NCBI RefSeq assembly: GCF_018494055.1
Contig: NZ_JABBFQ010000001.1
Location: 434,001-498,000, forward strand
Source: Rosenbergiella epipactidis
GTDB lineage: Bacteria; Pseudomonadota; Gammaproteobacteria; Enterobacterales; Enterobacteriaceae
Reading direction: 5' to 3'
DNA: 64,000 bases
Shown here: in pieces, positions 1-10,497 of the stretch
How the letters are laid out: every line of letters starts with the position of its first letter
Numbering within the stretch: the stretch's first letter is position 1
Notes under the pieces: model-generated
What the model saw: the letters and a program-made list of their open reading frames with translations, nothing else
The model's database searches: none
What the model was told of the DNA's origin: nothing
Translations under genes and position numbers: made by a program

Positions 1-53
1 TGATACACCTCTGGTGTCATCTCTGCTAAGACACGCTGTAAATCAGCACTCAT
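1..53 (-). CDS. yeaC: YeaC-like protein (DUF1315), N-terminal fragment
   Basis: The window opens inside a minus-strand gene whose ATG is at 51-53. The 17 visible codons read MSADLQRVLAEMTPEVY, which resembles the start of the small E. coli protein YeaC (DUF1315, unknown function), from memory also found next to msrB. It begins 7 bp after the msrB stop codon, so the two genes are probably co-transcribed with msrB first. Only the N-terminus is available, so the name rests on a short match plus synteny. Confidence 0.6.
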   Translation of the reverse strand, partial: MSADLQRVLAEMTPEVY

Positions 54-60
54 CTTGATC

Positions 61-462
61 TTATCCTTTTGTTTGGCTGCCTGTTGCATCGGTAAAATTT
101 AATGATGCGGAGTTAACACAGTAACGTTCACCGCTCGGCTGAGGCCCATCGGGAAAGACATGACCTAGATGCGCATCGCATTGGCCACAACGAATTTCGA
201 TACGGTGCATGTTATGGCTATTATCCTCCAAGTAACGGATGGCGTCATCCGATACCGGCTGATAAAAGCTCGGCCAGCCGCACCCGGAATCGTATTTCGT
301 GTCAGAATAAAACAGCGGCGAGTGGCAGACAATACAGTGATAATACCCTTCTTGCTGGTTATGCAGTAATGCACCGCTAAAAGGGGGTTCTGTCCCTCTC
401 TCCTGCGTAACATAGCGCTGCATTTCGTTAAGAGAAGACAAAGATGATGGCTCGTTGCTCAT
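61..462 (-). CDS. msrB: peptide-methionine (R)-S-oxide reductase MsrB
   Basis: Cytoplasmic repair enzyme that reduces the R epimer of methionine sulfoxide in proteins, using thioredoxin. The 133-residue product has the SelR/MsrB fold signature: zinc-binding cysteine pairs at about 43/46 and 92/95, a further Cys at 61 in GCGWPSF, and the catalytic Cys at about 115 in the RYCVNSASL motif. A longer frame runs upstream to 513, but the start at 462 has a GGAA ribosome-binding site and gives the usual family length (E. coli 137 residues). It is divergent from gapA, the standard enterobacterial arrangement, and runs into yeaC. Confidence 0.96.
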   Translation of the reverse strand: MSNEPSSLSSLNEMQRYVTQERGTEPPFSGALLHNQQEGYYHCIVCHSPLFYSDTKYDSGCGWPSFYQPVSDDAIRYLEDNSHNMHRIEIRCGQCDAHLGHVFPDGPQPSGERYCVNSASLNFTDATGSQTKG

Positions 463-544
463 AATACATTCCACTAAACAGTCCAAGACCCCATTATAAC
501 AAATGCATAACAAATTAGTGTTTTTTTTCGAACATTAGGAGCAA

Positions 545-557
545 CCCTAGGCTAGGG
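545..557. promoter_or_regulatory. 13-bp palindrome in the msrB-gapA intergenic region
   Basis: The sequence CCCTAGGCTAGGG is a perfect inverted repeat around one central base, between the divergent msrB and gapA starts and about 55 bp upstream of the candidate gapA -35. It contains two CTAG tetranucleotides, which are rare in enterobacterial DNA. It could be a regulator site. It could also form a short hairpin followed by ACTTTTTT on the plus strand, but no gene precedes it to terminate. The regulator is unknown. Confidence 0.35.
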
Positions 558-612
558 ACTTTTTTGTAAAGGCGTCATAATTGATTTCCAACAGTAATTG
601 ACACGATTAAGC

Positions 613-640
613 TTGACGTATGAAGCGGTTTTTGTAATTT
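613..640 (+). promoter_or_regulatory. candidate gapA promoter
   Basis: TTGACG at 613-618 and TAATTT at 635-640 are separated by 16 bp, 44 bp before the gapA ATG. The -35 is a five-of-six match and the -10 a moderate match to sigma70 consensus. Related gapA genes have several promoters, so this may be only one of them. Confidence 0.45.
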
Positions 641-671
641 TACTGCCAACCTTTTATTCACTATCAAATAG

Positions 672-1682
<1,011 letters not shown>

Positions 1683-1702
1683 ATCGTTCCACGTGTGAAT
1701 AA

Positions 1703-1729
1703 GGGCGACTTCGGTCGCCCTTTTTTTTT
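1703..1729 (+). terminator. intrinsic terminator of gapA
   Basis: A seven-base-pair GC-rich stem, GGGCGAC / GTCGCCC, closes a TTCG tetraloop and is followed by nine T residues. The T-tract runs straight into the GGAG ribosome-binding site of yeaD, so the end of gapA transcription and the start of yeaD translation are packed together. Confidence 0.95.
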
Positions 1730-1739
1730 GGAGAATATT

Positions 1740-2615
1740 ATGCAGTCATCCCTTTTTTCACTCCCTATCGCCGAGCAACTTTGCCCCTTCTGCTCGCTTC
1801 GTCAACAAGGTGAGTTAACGCTACTGATCATTGATCATCCGGAATTCCGTGCCGCTTTTTCGCTGCAAGGTGGCCAATTAATCGCGTGGCAACCACTGAA
1901 CCAACCTGCCGTTATTTGGCTGAGCGATCGTACGGCCTTCACACAAGGTAAGGCTATTCGTGGCGGTGTGCCGATTTGCTGGCCATGGTTTGGCCCCGCG
2001 GGTAAGCCCTCCCACGGTTTTGCTCGCACCTCTCTATGGCAGCTAGATCACTGCGAAGAGTCTGCACAGCAGGTAAACGTGACGATGAATTTACGCGACT
2101 CCGCTGAAACACGCGCGATATGGCCCCATCAATTTAGCCTGACTTTACACGCTGAGTTAAGCGCCGAATCTTGTCAGCTTAGCCTGAAAGTTGAAGGGGA
2201 TTTCGAATCGACTGCCGCCCTACATAGCTATTTCCACGTCGGTGACAGTGAAGCGGTGAAGGTAAGTGGCTTAGGTAATCACTACATCGATAAAGTGAAA
2301 GATAATGCGTTAGGTTCTCAACAGGGTGAGCAGACTTATCATGGCGAGGTCGATCGTATTTTCACCCATCCCACTGCCGAATCAACTCTGCAGGATCCAC
2401 AGCTTAAACGCCTGATAAATATTCGACACCAAGGCCATAGTGACGTTGTCACGTGGAACCCAGGCGAGACCCTATCTCAATCGATGGCCGATATGAGCGA
2501 TGAAGGCTATAAAACGATGGTCTGTGTAGAAACCGCAAGGATAGGACAGCCTTTGGTCTCGACACCAAGTACTCCAGCAGAATTAACGGTAACGATCACT
2601 CCGCTACCGTTGTGA
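1740..2615 (+). CDS. yeaD: D-hexose-6-phosphate mutarotase (aldose 1-epimerase family) YeaD
   Basis: Predicted glucose-6-phosphate 1-epimerase that interconverts alpha and beta anomers of hexose 6-phosphates, next to gapA as in E. coli. The 291-residue product (E. coli 294) has the galactose-mutarotase-like beta-sandwich signature, with the conserved His in ALHSYFHVGD in the middle and the catalytic-type Glu in CVETARIG near the C-terminus. The ATG at 1740 has GGAG a few bases upstream; an earlier ATG at 1695 lies in the gapA terminator and is rejected. The gene contains an exact matS site at 2440. Confidence 0.95.
   Translation: MQSSLFSLPIAEQLCPFCSLRQQGELTLLIIDHPEFRAAFSLQGGQLIAWQPLNQPAVIWLSDRTAFTQGKAIRGGVPICWPWFGPAGKPSHGFARTSLWQLDHCEESAQQVNVTMNLRDSAETRAIWPHQFSLTLHAELSAESCQLSLKVEGDFESTAALHSYFHVGDSEAVKVSGLGNHYIDKVKDNALGSQQGEQTYHGEVDRIFTHPTAESTLQDPQLKRLINIRHQGHSDVVTWNPGETLSQSMADMSDEGYKTMVCVETARIGQPLVSTPSTPAELTVTITPLPL
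2440..2452. other. matS site (MatP-binding, Ter macrodomain)
   Basis: GTGACGTTGTCAC fits the published matS consensus GTGACRNYGTCAC at all positions. matS sites bind MatP and organise the chromosome terminus macrodomain in enterobacteria. A second identical copy lies at 41705, 39 kb away. The site is inside the yeaD coding sequence, which is common for matS. Confidence 0.8.
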
Positions 2616-2620
2616 TGACG

Positions 2621-2646
2621 TTCTCCCAAAGCACCCTTTGGGAGAA
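2621..2646. terminator. hairpin between convergent yeaD and mipA
   Basis: An 11-bp perfect stem (TTCTCCCAAAG and its complement) with a CACC loop sits between the yeaD stop and the mipA stop. Neither strand has a clear T-tract, so it may block or stabilise both transcripts rather than act as a classic intrinsic terminator. Confidence 0.5.
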
Positions 2647-2653
2647 TACCGGT

Positions 2654-3406
2654 TTAGAATTGGTAATTAACCCCAGTCCAAACGGTAGTTTGCCCTGACT
2701 TGTCGACCATTGAGCTATGCTTAATTTCATTGTCGAAATGGGTATAGCGAGCACCTGCCACGACAGTCCAATCACGCGTCAACTGATAAGTTGCACTGAT
2801 ATCCACATACGGTGACCAGCTATCGTCTGCCTTGTAACGATCAATCCCTGTACGACGAGATTCCTTACCAGAGACGCCATAGTAATAATCAGTTTGGTTG
2901 GCACTCTGCCATGTTACGCCCGCGCCGGGGATCAGAGAAAGCGCGCCAAATTGTAACGGATAATGGTAGTTAGTGTCCCATACCAAACCGTTACTTTCGT
3001 TGAGTACATCACCAGTCAACGCGGTTTTAACAACACCCCAAGTGGCAACGTGCGTCCACTCCCCACCCATCATCATGGTTAAATGACGCTTATCAAGGCC
3101 ACGCATCGCGCTATGGTGAGCACGGTGTGGGTTGAAATATTGTCCGGTGGTATTGGCAATAATTGAGAACTGATCGGCTTCGCCATGGTAAAGATAGTAC
3201 CCTGCCTCTAACCCATGAAAAAAAACATTCTCATCTTGATAATTGATTAACGGGAATGGGACAATACGATCTTTAGTATTGTGGTAGGGCGATTCAGACC
3301 ATAATGCAGCGACCCCCACTGAAAGGGGTTGAGCTAAGAGATTTTGTGAAAATAAAACACTGGTGCCGACCAACGAGGCGGCTAAAACAAACTGTTTTTT
3401 TAACAT
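2654..3406 (-). CDS. mipA: MipA/OmpV family outer-membrane protein
   Basis: Outer-membrane protein of the MltA-interacting family, thought to scaffold murein synthesis and hydrolysis. The 250-residue precursor begins MLKKQFVLAASLVGTSVL and ends a signal peptide at ..LLAQ. It continues with beta-strand-rich sequence and ends in the C-terminal Phe of a barrel protein (NYQF). The start at 3406 has AGGA just upstream; the longer frame to 3580 would bury the signal peptide behind 58 residues and is rejected. E. coli MipA (YeaF) is 248 residues and also lies near gapA-yeaD. It is convergent with yeaD and divergent from nhaP2. Confidence 0.9.
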   Translation of the reverse strand: MLKKQFVLAASLVGTSVLFSQNLLAQPLSVGVAALWSESPYHNTKDRIVPFPLINYQDENVFFHGLEAGYYLYHGEADQFSIIANTTGQYFNPHRAHHSAMRGLDKRHLTMMMGGEWTHVATWGVVKTALTGDVLNESNGLVWDTNYHYPLQFGALSLIPGAGVTWQSANQTDYYYGVSGKESRRTGIDRYKADDSWSPYVDISATYQLTRDWTVVAGARYTHFDNEIKHSSMVDKSGQTTVWTGVNYQF

Positions 3407-3654
3407 GTTCACATCCTGAGTTAACTTACTTCCTAAAATAACGCGCAAGAAAGATGATTTTAGCGAGTTATTTTTGTCAAAAATTGATAATAAAGGGCTT
3501 ATTAACATTAAAACTAGCTTTTTATTCTGAAGTAACGAAAAAGTCCTATAAAATAAGGTTATTCTTATTCTCGCCGCCACACATTACGCCCACACAGATG
3601 GCACAAAATATGTAATACTCTTATCACTTCAGCGGGTGTTAGGAATGAGCCAAT

Positions 3655-5382
3655 ATGGATTCAAGTACAATTAATAGTTTATTTATTATCGGCTCGGTAC
3701 TCGTCACCGCCAGTATTTTACTGAGTTCTTTCTCGTCGAAGTTAGGTATTCCTATTCTCGTTATCTTTTTAGTATTAGGGATGCTCGCAGGCGAACAAGG
3801 GATCGGTGGAATAGTCTTCAATAACTATCCGGTCGCCTATCTCGTCTCAAATCTCGCCTTAGCGGTTATTTTGCTAGACGGCGGCATGCGTACCAGTATC
3901 AGTTCCATTCGTATCGCCATTTGGCCTTCATTATCTTTAGCGACAGTCGGTGTGCTAATCACCGCTGGGTTAACCGGTGCACTTGCCGCATACCTGTTTC
4001 ACCTTGACCTGATGCAAGGTTTCTTAATCGGCGCCATTATTGGTTCGACCGATGCCGCGGCGGTGTTTTCCTTGATCGGCGATAAAGGATTAAACCAACG
4101 GGTTAGCTCAACCCTTGAGATCGAATCAGGCAGTAACGACCCGATGGCAGTATTCTTAACCGTGACCTTAATTGAGATGATTCAGCAACACCATCACGGT
4201 ATTGACGCCAACTTTATTATCCACTTAGTGCGCGAGTTTGGATTAGGCATTCTTATCGGCCTGCTTGGCGGATTCACGTTACAGCGGCTGATTAACCAGA
4301 TATCCCTCCCTGCAGGCCTTTATCCCCTGCTTGCGGTCAGCGGCGGTATACTGGTTTTTGCCTTAACAACGTTGCTCGGGGGAAGCGGTATTCTTGCCGT
4401 CTACCTAACCGGGTGCTGGCTAGGTAATAGTGGTATTCGTAACCGCACAGGGATCACCCAAATTTTTGATGGTTTAGCATGGCTTAGTCAGATTGGAATG
4501 TTTATCGTTTTGGGCCTGTTGGTCGTCCCGAGCGATCTGTGGAAAATCGCGCTGCCAGCCCTATTACTCTCGTTATGGCTAATTTTTATCGCCCGCCCAC
4601 TTTCTGTATTCGCCGGTTTACTGCCTTTCAAGAGTTTTAGTTTACGTGAACGGTGCTTTGTTAGCTGGGTGGGGTTACGCGGTGCCGTCCCGATTATTCT
4701 CGCGGTATTCCCGATGATGGCGGGTCTGGATAATGCCTCACTCTATTTCAATATCGCCTTTTTTGTGGTGATGGTTTCCCTGCTGCTTCAAGGGAGTACC
4801 CTCTCTTTCGCGGCAAAGCTCGCAAAAGTGATCGTGCCACGCACGGTATACCCCTTCCAACGTAATAGTTTAGATATCCATCCCGACAGCCCGTGGGAGC
4901 AATATGTCTACCAATTAGGCTCAGAGAATTGGTGTATCAATGCCCCCTTACGTGAGCTAAAAATGCCAGAACATACCCGGATCACGGCTTTATTTAGAGA
5001 TAATGTACTGATGCATCCTCGCGGCTCTACTCGCCTGCGTGAAAATGATATTCTCTGCGTGATTGGACGCGAACGTGATTTATCCGCCCTCGGCAACATG
5101 TTCAGTCAAACGCCGCCAGTCGATCTCGACCAACGTTTCTTCGGTGATTTTATTCTGGACGGTCAAGCCTCATTGGAACAAGTTGCGTCGGTGTATGGAT
5201 TAACATTAACCCGTGATGACTCCGTTGGAAAAAGTTTATCTCAGTTGATGATTGAGAAATTGGGCCGTAATCCGGTAGTGGGTGATGCCTTGCAGTGGTC
5301 GGAGCTTGAATTGACTGTTGCAGAAAAAGATGATGACACGATATCGCGTGTCGGTTTACGTATATTAGAAGAAGAAGAGTAA
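3655..5382 (+). CDS. nhaP2: potassium/proton antiporter NhaP2 (CvrA)
   Basis: Inner-membrane CPA1-type cation/proton antiporter that exports K+ (and Na+) against H+. The 575-residue protein has about twelve hydrophobic segments in its first 390 residues, including the conserved TDAAAV and [11 protein letters not shown] motifs of the ion pathway. A soluble TrkA-C/RCK-C type domain follows from about 405. E. coli CvrA is 578 residues and is also beside dadX. The start has AGGA upstream. Its stop codon overlaps the start of the following exporter by one base (TAATG), so the two are translationally coupled. Confidence 0.93.
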   Translation: MDSSTINSLFIIGSVLVTASILLSSFSSKLGIPILVIFLVLGMLAGEQGIGGIVFNNYPVAYLVSNLALAVILLDGGMRTSISSIRIAIWPSLSLATVGVLITAGLTGALAAYLFHLDLMQGFLIGAIIGSTDAAAVFSLIGDKGLNQRVSSTLEIESGSNDPMAVFLTVTLIEMIQQHHHGIDANFIIHLVREFGLGILIGLLGGFTLQRLINQISLPAGLYPLLAVSGGILVFALTTLLGGSGILAVYLTGCWLGNSGIRNRTGITQIFDGLAWLSQIGMFIVLGLLVVPSDLWKIALPALLLSLWLIFIARPLSVFAGLLPFKSFSLRERCFVSWVGLRGAVPIILAVFPMMAGLDNASLYFNIAFFVVMVSLLLQGSTLSFAAKLAKVIVPRTVYPFQRNSLDIHPDSPWEQYVYQLGSENWCINAPLRELKMPEHTRITALFRDNVLMHPRGSTRLRENDILCVIGRERDLSALGNMFSQTPPVDLDQRFFGDFILDGQASLEQVASVYGLTLTRDDSVGKSLSQLMIEKLGRNPVVGDALQWSELELTVAEKDDDTISRVGLRILEEEE

Positions 5383-6584
5383 TGGTCTCCCCACGCTATT
5401 TTATTGCTTTATTATTATGTTTAGTTCTACTTTCGCCCTTAGGCATCGATCTCTTTTTGCCGACGCTACCATATATTGCATCAGGATTGCAGACACCGGT
5501 CAGTCATATCCAATTAACAATCCCATTGTTTTTATTAGTGATGGGAATTGGGCAATTAATTTCCGGCCCTTTGGTCGATAATTATGGCAGAAAACCTATC
5601 GCCTTAGTCGGGCTAGGCCTCTACTTATTGGGTAGCGCCCTCGCAGCCCTCGCCATCAATTGGCCGGTATTTCTTATCGCCCGTATCATTCAAGGTATGG
5701 CGGTATGTTGCACCGCGGTGGTGGCGTTTAGTGGCGTACGCGATCGACTCGAGGGCGATGATGCGGCACGTGCCTACAGTTTTCTTAATGGATCGTTAAA
5801 TATCGTTCCCGCCCTGGCGCCCCTGCTCGGCGGAATCCTCGCACATTATTGGGGATGGCGTGCGCCATTTGGCTTTCTGTTTCTTTATGGCCTCGTATTA
5901 ATGGTCATTGTCTATAAGTGGCTACCCGAGACGCGTCCACACTCGACCCAGCGTAGTGCGATCTTTCCCGCCGGCACTTACCTGTCGATTATCAAACAAC
6001 CTGCGTTTTTGGCTTTTACCTTTTCAATTGCCAGTGCGCTAGGAATGGTCTTGACCTACGTGTCTCTAGCGCCCATGGTACTAATGGAGCACGATGCCTT
6101 ATCTCCTTTTAGCTTTTCAGTGATTTTCGGTGTCAACGGACTGTGGATAATGGCGGTGAGTGCGCTGGCCAATCGTATTATTCCAAAATGTGGTCGCCCA
6201 TTCTGTTTATTGCTCGGCACGTTATCGATGACCTTGGCAGGAATCATCCTTTTTTTAGAGCCTTACTTACTGGCGCCAGCCATTCTTGCACACTGGTTAA
6301 GTTACATGATCCCGGTGGCAATATCCGTGGCAGGATTAGCATTTATTATGGGTCCCGCAACCAGTTACGCCTTGGCGCCTTTTCAGCAGAATGCTGGTGT
6401 CGCGTCAGCGTTACTCGGTTTTATTCAGATGGCCGGGGGTGCAGGAGGAAGTTTAGTCGTATTGCTGCTTCCACTCTCTCCCTATGTTGCACTGGCGATA
6501 ATGATGTTATTAGGTGGGTTGCTGGCCGCCATTGCTTGGTTGACCAGCTTAAAAATCAAAGGATCCCTCACCTCAGTGAAGTGA
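5382..6584 (+). CDS. MFS transporter, Bcr/CflA-type drug exporter
   Basis: A 400-residue, twelve-helix major facilitator protein. The loop between helices 2 and 3 carries the GPLVDNYGRKP motif typical of the family, and the N-terminal half shows the SPLGIDLFLPTLP segment common in Bcr/CflA and MdtL-like drug:H+ antiporters. It overlaps nhaP2 by one base and is likely expressed with it, and ends only two bases before the convergent dadX stop. Substrate cannot be deduced. This exporter is not at this position in E. coli, so it is a lineage-specific addition to the nhaP2-dadX region. Confidence 0.85.
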   Translation: MVSPRYFIALLLCLVLLSPLGIDLFLPTLPYIASGLQTPVSHIQLTIPLFLLVMGIGQLISGPLVDNYGRKPIALVGLGLYLLGSALAALAINWPVFLIARIIQGMAVCCTAVVAFSGVRDRLEGDDAARAYSFLNGSLNIVPALAPLLGGILAHYWGWRAPFGFLFLYGLVLMVIVYKWLPETRPHSTQRSAIFPAGTYLSIIKQPAFLAFTFSIASALGMVLTYVSLAPMVLMEHDALSPFSFSVIFGVNGLWIMAVSALANRIIPKCGRPFCLLLGTLSMTLAGIILFLEPYLLAPAILAHWLSYMIPVAISVAGLAFIMGPATSYALAPFQQNAGVASALLGFIQMAGGAGGSLVVLLLPLSPYVALAIMMLLGGLLAAIAWLTSLKIKGSLTSVK

Positions 6585-6585
6585 G

Positions 6586-7662
6586 TTAGGCGATTACCGT
6601 AAAGGGGACGCGCTGAGTGACCGCGGTTAATAGTTCATAACCCACCGTCCCCGCTGCTTGTGCGATAGTATCAACAGGCAGTTGGGTGCCCCATAATTCG
6701 ACGGGGCTGCCAATGGCCGCCTCAGGACAGTCGGTTAAATCGACCATTAGCATATCCATTGAGACGGTGCCGACCGTTTTGCACAATTTACCCGCGATCC
6801 AGACGGGTGTGCCGGAAGGTGCATGCCGAGGATAGCCATCCGCATAGCCACATGCAACGATTCCGATGCGCTGGGATGTCGTCGTCATGTAACGGTGCCC
6901 ATAGCCAACCCCCTCACCCGCTGCAACCTGTTGTACCGCGATAATCTCACTGCTTAATGTCATCGCTGGGCGGAGATCGAATGGTGCAATATCCTGCGCG
7001 CAGCTGGTCGGTGATGCGCCATATAAGACGACCCCGGGTCGTATCCATTGATGATGCGTCTCGGGATGCCAGAGGCTAGCTGCTGAGTTGGCGTAACAAC
7101 GTGGTGCTTGAAGCATCCCCGTTGCCTGCTCTAGACGCTGTAAGGGTTCACGGATAAACGCCGGGCCTTCATCTGCTCGTGCAAAGTGTGACATAAGCGT
7201 GATCTCTCCGACCGCAGGCAGTGTTTTCAACGTCTGCCATACGGCCGAAATGCGATCAGGCGAAAAGCCTAAACGGTTCATACCGTTATTGATCTTTAAG
7301 TAGACGGCAATTGGCTGTTTCGCCACGTAGTCGGCTAGCGCTTGCAGTTGCCAATCACTGTGTATCGCCGTAGTCAGCTGATAGGCTTCAATTAACGCTA
7401 AATCCTCAGGTTTGAAAAAGCCTTCTAACAGCAAGATCGGCTGAGTCACCCCTGCCTCTCGTAGCAGAATAGCTTCTTCATAATTGAGCAGTGCATAGCC
7501 GTCCGTCGAAGCAAACGCTTGATAGCAGCGCGCAAGGCCATGGCCGTAGGCATTCGCTTTGACCACACTCCACACTTTTGATGCCGGTGCGAGCGCTTTC
7601 ACCCTGCCTAGGTTATGGCTCAATGCGGTGGTATTGACAGTTGCCTTTATCGGCCTAGACAT
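6586..7662 (-). CDS. dadX: catabolic alanine racemase DadX
   Basis: PLP enzyme interconverting L- and D-alanine; in the dad operon it makes D-alanine for oxidation by DadA. The 358-residue protein (E. coli 356) has the PLP Lys in VVKANAYGHG near residue 35 and the catalytic Tyr region in GVGYGHRY near 255. The start at 7662 has GAGGAG upstream; the frame runs 31 codons further, into the dadA end, and that start is rejected. It lies 19 bp downstream of dadA in the same direction. A biosynthetic alr elsewhere cannot be excluded; catabolic identity rests on the operon. Confidence 0.95.
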   Translation of the reverse strand: MSRPIKATVNTTALSHNLGRVKALAPASKVWSVVKANAYGHGLARCYQAFASTDGYALLNYEEAILLREAGVTQPILLLEGFFKPEDLALIEAYQLTTAIHSDWQLQALADYVAKQPIAVYLKINNGMNRLGFSPDRISAVWQTLKTLPAVGEITLMSHFARADEGPAFIREPLQRLEQATGMLQAPRCYANSAASLWHPETHHQWIRPGVVLYGASPTSCAQDIAPFDLRPAMTLSSEIIAVQQVAAGEGVGYGHRYMTTTSQRIGIVACGYADGYPRHAPSGTPVWIAGKLCKTVGTVSMDMLMVDLTDCPEAAIGSPVELWGTQLPVDTIAQAAGTVGYELLTAVTQRVPFTVIA

Positions 7663-7681
7663 CGTTAACTCGCTCCTCAAC

Positions 7682-8977
7682 TCAGCCGTTTTGCGACTGT
7701 AAATGTAACGTTCGTGCTTCAAAACCCGGTAGATAACGGTATACGGATAAATCATCCGCAGCGATATCCGGCGTACGGCCAGAGATAATATCCGCTATCA
7801 ATCGTCCAGACCCACAGGCCATTGTCCAACCTAGCGTGCCATGGCCGGTATTCAAATAAAGATTACTTATCGGTGTCCTGCCCACAATTGGCGTGCCATC
7901 TGGCGTCATCGGCCGTAACCCCGTCCAGTAGTTGGCTTCGGCCAGCGACGCTGAATTAGGATAGAGATCATTGACGACCATCTCCAGTGTTTCTCGTCTT
8001 ACGCTGGGGAGTTCGCTGTTAAAACCAACAATTTCCGCCATGCCCCCCACCCGAATACGCTGGTCGAAACGCGTGACCGCAACTTTATAGGTTTCATCGA
8101 GTACGGTTGACACCGGTGCGCGGGTTTCGTCGGTAATCGGTAAGGTAATGGAATAGCCCTTTAGCGGATAGACAGGAATATCCACTAATCCCTTAAGTAA
8201 CGATGTTGACCAACTCCCCGCCGTTACTAAAATTGCATCGGCGTCTAGTGAATGGCCATTCGCCACCACTGACGTAATACGATTGTTGTCGACCGTTAAG
8301 CGTTCAACATTTTGGTTAAACAGAAACTTAACGTTCGCTTGTTCAGCAAGCTGCGCTAAACGTTGCGTAAAGAGCTTACAGTCACCGGTTTCATCATTTG
8401 GCAGTTGGAGCCCACCCGTTAATTTATCAAGGCTATTGGCCAGCCCAGGTTCAACCGAGGTGAGTTGGTGTGATTCGAGTAAATTAAATGGCACGCCTGC
8501 TTCTTGGAGAACCGCGATATCTTTAGCGGCATTATCAAATTGTTGCGCAGTACGAAAAAGCTGGAGAGTGCCCCCTTGCCGACCTTCATACAGGATGCCC
8601 GTTTCTTGACGTAACGCCCGTAAACTATCGCGACTGTATTCGGCGATCCTTACCATTCTCGCTTTGTTTTCTTGATAATGATCTAACGTACAGTTTCGCA
8701 GCATCGACCACATCCATGACAGTTGGAAACGACTACCGTCTGGCCGAATCGCCAATGGCGCATGTTTTTGAAACATCCACTTGATCGCTTTAAGCGGAAT
8801 GCCTGGTGCCGCCCAAGGTGCAGCGTAACCGGGGGAAATTTGCCCCGCATTGCCTGCACTGGTCTCCATTGCTACCCCAGACTGTTTTTCCAACACAGTG
8901 ACCTCATGACCCGCAGCAGCGAGATACCAAGCACTTGTCACCCCTACCACACCACCACCGATAATCAGTACTCGCAT
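7682..8977 (-). CDS. dadA: D-amino acid dehydrogenase small subunit DadA
   Basis: Membrane-associated FAD enzyme that oxidises D-alanine and other D-amino acids to 2-oxo acids, passing electrons to the respiratory chain. The 431-residue product (E. coli 432) opens with the dinucleotide-binding GGGVVG motif within the first 15 residues and ends with the DAO-family stretch [16 protein letters not shown] that packs around the flavin. The start at 8977 is chosen over 9010 because of GAGGG upstream and E. coli length. First gene of dadAX. Neighbouring fadR and nhaB, found near here in relatives, are absent. Confidence 0.96.
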   Translation of the reverse strand: MRVLIIGGGVVGVTSAWYLAAAGHEVTVLEKQSGVAMETSAGNAGQISPGYAAPWAAPGIPLKAIKWMFQKHAPLAIRPDGSRFQLSWMWSMLRNCTLDHYQENKARMVRIAEYSRDSLRALRQETGILYEGRQGGTLQLFRTAQQFDNAAKDIAVLQEAGVPFNLLESHQLTSVEPGLANSLDKLTGGLQLPNDETGDCKLFTQRLAQLAEQANVKFLFNQNVERLTVDNNRITSVVANGHSLDADAILVTAGSWSTSLLKGLVDIPVYPLKGYSITLPITDETRAPVSTVLDETYKVAVTRFDQRIRVGGMAEIVGFNSELPSVRRETLEMVVNDLYPNSASLAEANYWTGLRPMTPDGTPIVGRTPISNLYLNTGHGTLGWTMACGSGRLIADIISGRTPDIAADDLSVYRYLPGFEARTLHLQSQNG

Positions 8978-9416
8978 AAAACCCTCACAGAACATTAATC
9001 CTAAAACCACCCTGCCATCTAGTGAAATGACCTATCGCAGACCGGTGAATCACAGCGGTTTATTTCACGTTATTTTTAGAGAAAAAAACAATAATTTATA
9101 CGCATATTTAAAAACATAGTTTTTTATGCTTACTTTTCGAATAAAAATGCTGAGGAAATAGTAGATTGGTTATTTTATAAACGATTGGATATATTAAATT
9201 TGGCATTTTAACCAAAAAATAGAATGGATTTTAATTCTGACTATTTGAATTTAATCAGCATCAATAACTAGTTTTTTAATAAAAATCCAGTGAGGCTTGG
9301 TCAACGAGGGGAGAATGGTAGTGTCGGGTACACGCGGCAAAGATGACCGTTAGGATCCCATCACGTTCTTTGCTACTATCTTCGGCGGTATTTCCCTTTT
9401 CGACTACAGGAACGTT
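8978..9416. other. long AT-rich divergent intergenic region, dadA / dsbB
   Basis: No coding potential is visible in these 439 bp. The part from about 9060 to 9290 is strongly AT-rich with several A and T tracts, as expected for a curved region bound by Lrp or H-NS. In E. coli dadA is controlled by Lrp and CRP, but no individual site could be placed with confidence. The last 120 bp are of ordinary composition and should hold the dsbB promoter. Confidence 0.5.
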
Positions 9417-9938
9417 ATGTTACGGAAATTAAAACACTTCTCCCAACACCGAGGCGCATGGTTATTGCTCGCGGCTGGTGTATTAGTATTAGAGCTTACC
9501 GCGTTAGGCTTTCAGTTCTTCTTAGGGCAAAAGCCTTGTGTACTCTGTGTCTATCAGCGGGCAGCGTTGGCTGGGCTACTCTTAGCGGCTTTGCTTGGTG
9601 CCATTGCGCCGAAAACGCCTTTGCGTTATGTCGCGATTATTGGCTGGCTAGTGGCTGCGGCAAAAACTTTCGCCTTAGCCTGGGAGCAAACTCAGCTACA
9701 GCTTCATCCCCCCCTGTTCGCAACCTGTGATTTCTTTCCAAGATTTCCACAATGGCTGCCCTTGAATCAATGGTTCCCCACTATTTTCACACCAACAGGA
9801 AATTGTACCGATAAAGGTTGGGAATGGTTATCAATGACGATGCCTCAATGGTTAGTGGGAATAAGCGGTGTATTATTTGTAATAGGCTTGATCGTACTTG
9901 CGTGTCAGCTTCCGTGCCCTAAGAAAAATCGTTCATAA
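9417..9938 (+). CDS. dsbB: disulfide bond formation protein DsbB
   Basis: Inner-membrane quinone reductase that reoxidises periplasmic DsbA. The 173-residue protein (E. coli 176) has four transmembrane segments and the four functional cysteines at the E. coli positions: Cys41 and Cys44 (CVLC) in the first periplasmic loop, Cys104 (ATCDFF) and Cys130 (GNCTDK) in the second. The start has AGGAACGTT upstream. A hairpin lies between it and the convergent ycgN. In E. coli dsbB is next to nhaB; here dadA takes that place. Confidence 0.97.
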   Translation: MLRKLKHFSQHRGAWLLLAAGVLVLELTALGFQFFLGQKPCVLCVYQRAALAGLLLAALLGAIAPKTPLRYVAIIGWLVAAAKTFALAWEQTQLQLHPPLFATCDFFPRFPQWLPLNQWFPTIFTPTGNCTDKGWEWLSMTMPQWLVGISGVLFVIGLIVLACQLPCPKKNRS

Positions 9939-9946
9939 CTTAACAC

Positions 9947-9969
9947 GGCCACGTGCGTTAAGCGTGGCC
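9947..9969. terminator. hairpin between convergent dsbB and ycgN
   Basis: A GGCCACG / CGTGGCC stem encloses a 9-base loop, 8 bp after the dsbB stop and 7 bp before the ycgN stop. The following plus-strand bases (AGTGTCTTTATT) are only modestly T-rich, so termination is plausible but weaker than elsewhere in the window. Confidence 0.45.
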
Positions 9970-9976
9970 AGTGTCT

Positions 9977-10414
9977 TTATTCTGGGTTAGGAATAATATG
10001 GTCCTCCCAATTCCTAACTTCACTTTCTCTCACGGCAATATGCCTGACCGAAATACGCTGCGCATGCATAGCTTTCGCTGATCCAACTTTCAGAGGGTGC
10101 CAAGCGGGTAAATCGTGGCCTTCTGCTAACAGCCGATAACTACAGGTCCTCGGTAACCATGAGAAAGTAGGAAGGTTGTCGCGCGTTAATTTTATGCAAT
10201 CTGGCTCGTAGGCGAAGCGATTGTCATAATGCCGACATTGGCAGGTTTTAATATTGAGAAGGTTACAGGCGACATTGGTGAAGTAGATTTCATCGGTGTC
10301 AGCATCTTGTAACTTATTCAAGCAACATTGACCACAGCCGTCACAAACCGACTCCCACTCACTATCACTCATTTGCTCAAGACTTTTTGTTTGCCAAAAA
10401 GGAAGCATTGTCAT
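9977..10414 (-). CDS. ycgN: YcgN family cysteine cluster protein (UPF0260)
   Basis: Small cytoplasmic protein of the YkgJ/YcgN zinc- or iron-chelating family, biochemical role unknown. The 145-residue sequence has the CDGCGQCC cluster near residue 24 and further cysteines at NVAC, TCQCRHY, PDC and RTCSYR, matching the E. coli YcgN pattern. The true start may be the second Met two codons in; both lie near a purine-rich leader. It sits downstream of ycgL on the minus strand, opposite minC. Confidence 0.92.
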   Translation of the reverse strand: MTMLPFWQTKSLEQMSDSEWESVCDGCGQCCLNKLQDADTDEIYFTNVACNLLNIKTCQCRHYDNRFAYEPDCIKLTRDNLPTFSWLPRTCSYRLLAEGHDLPAWHPLKVGSAKAMHAQRISVRHIAVRESEVRNWEDHIIPNPE

Positions 10415-10497
10415 AAATCAATCCAAATAACAGGTTCACATTACTTATATCTTTGATTATCCATCTTAATGCCTAATTTGGCATTTACAGATGAATC

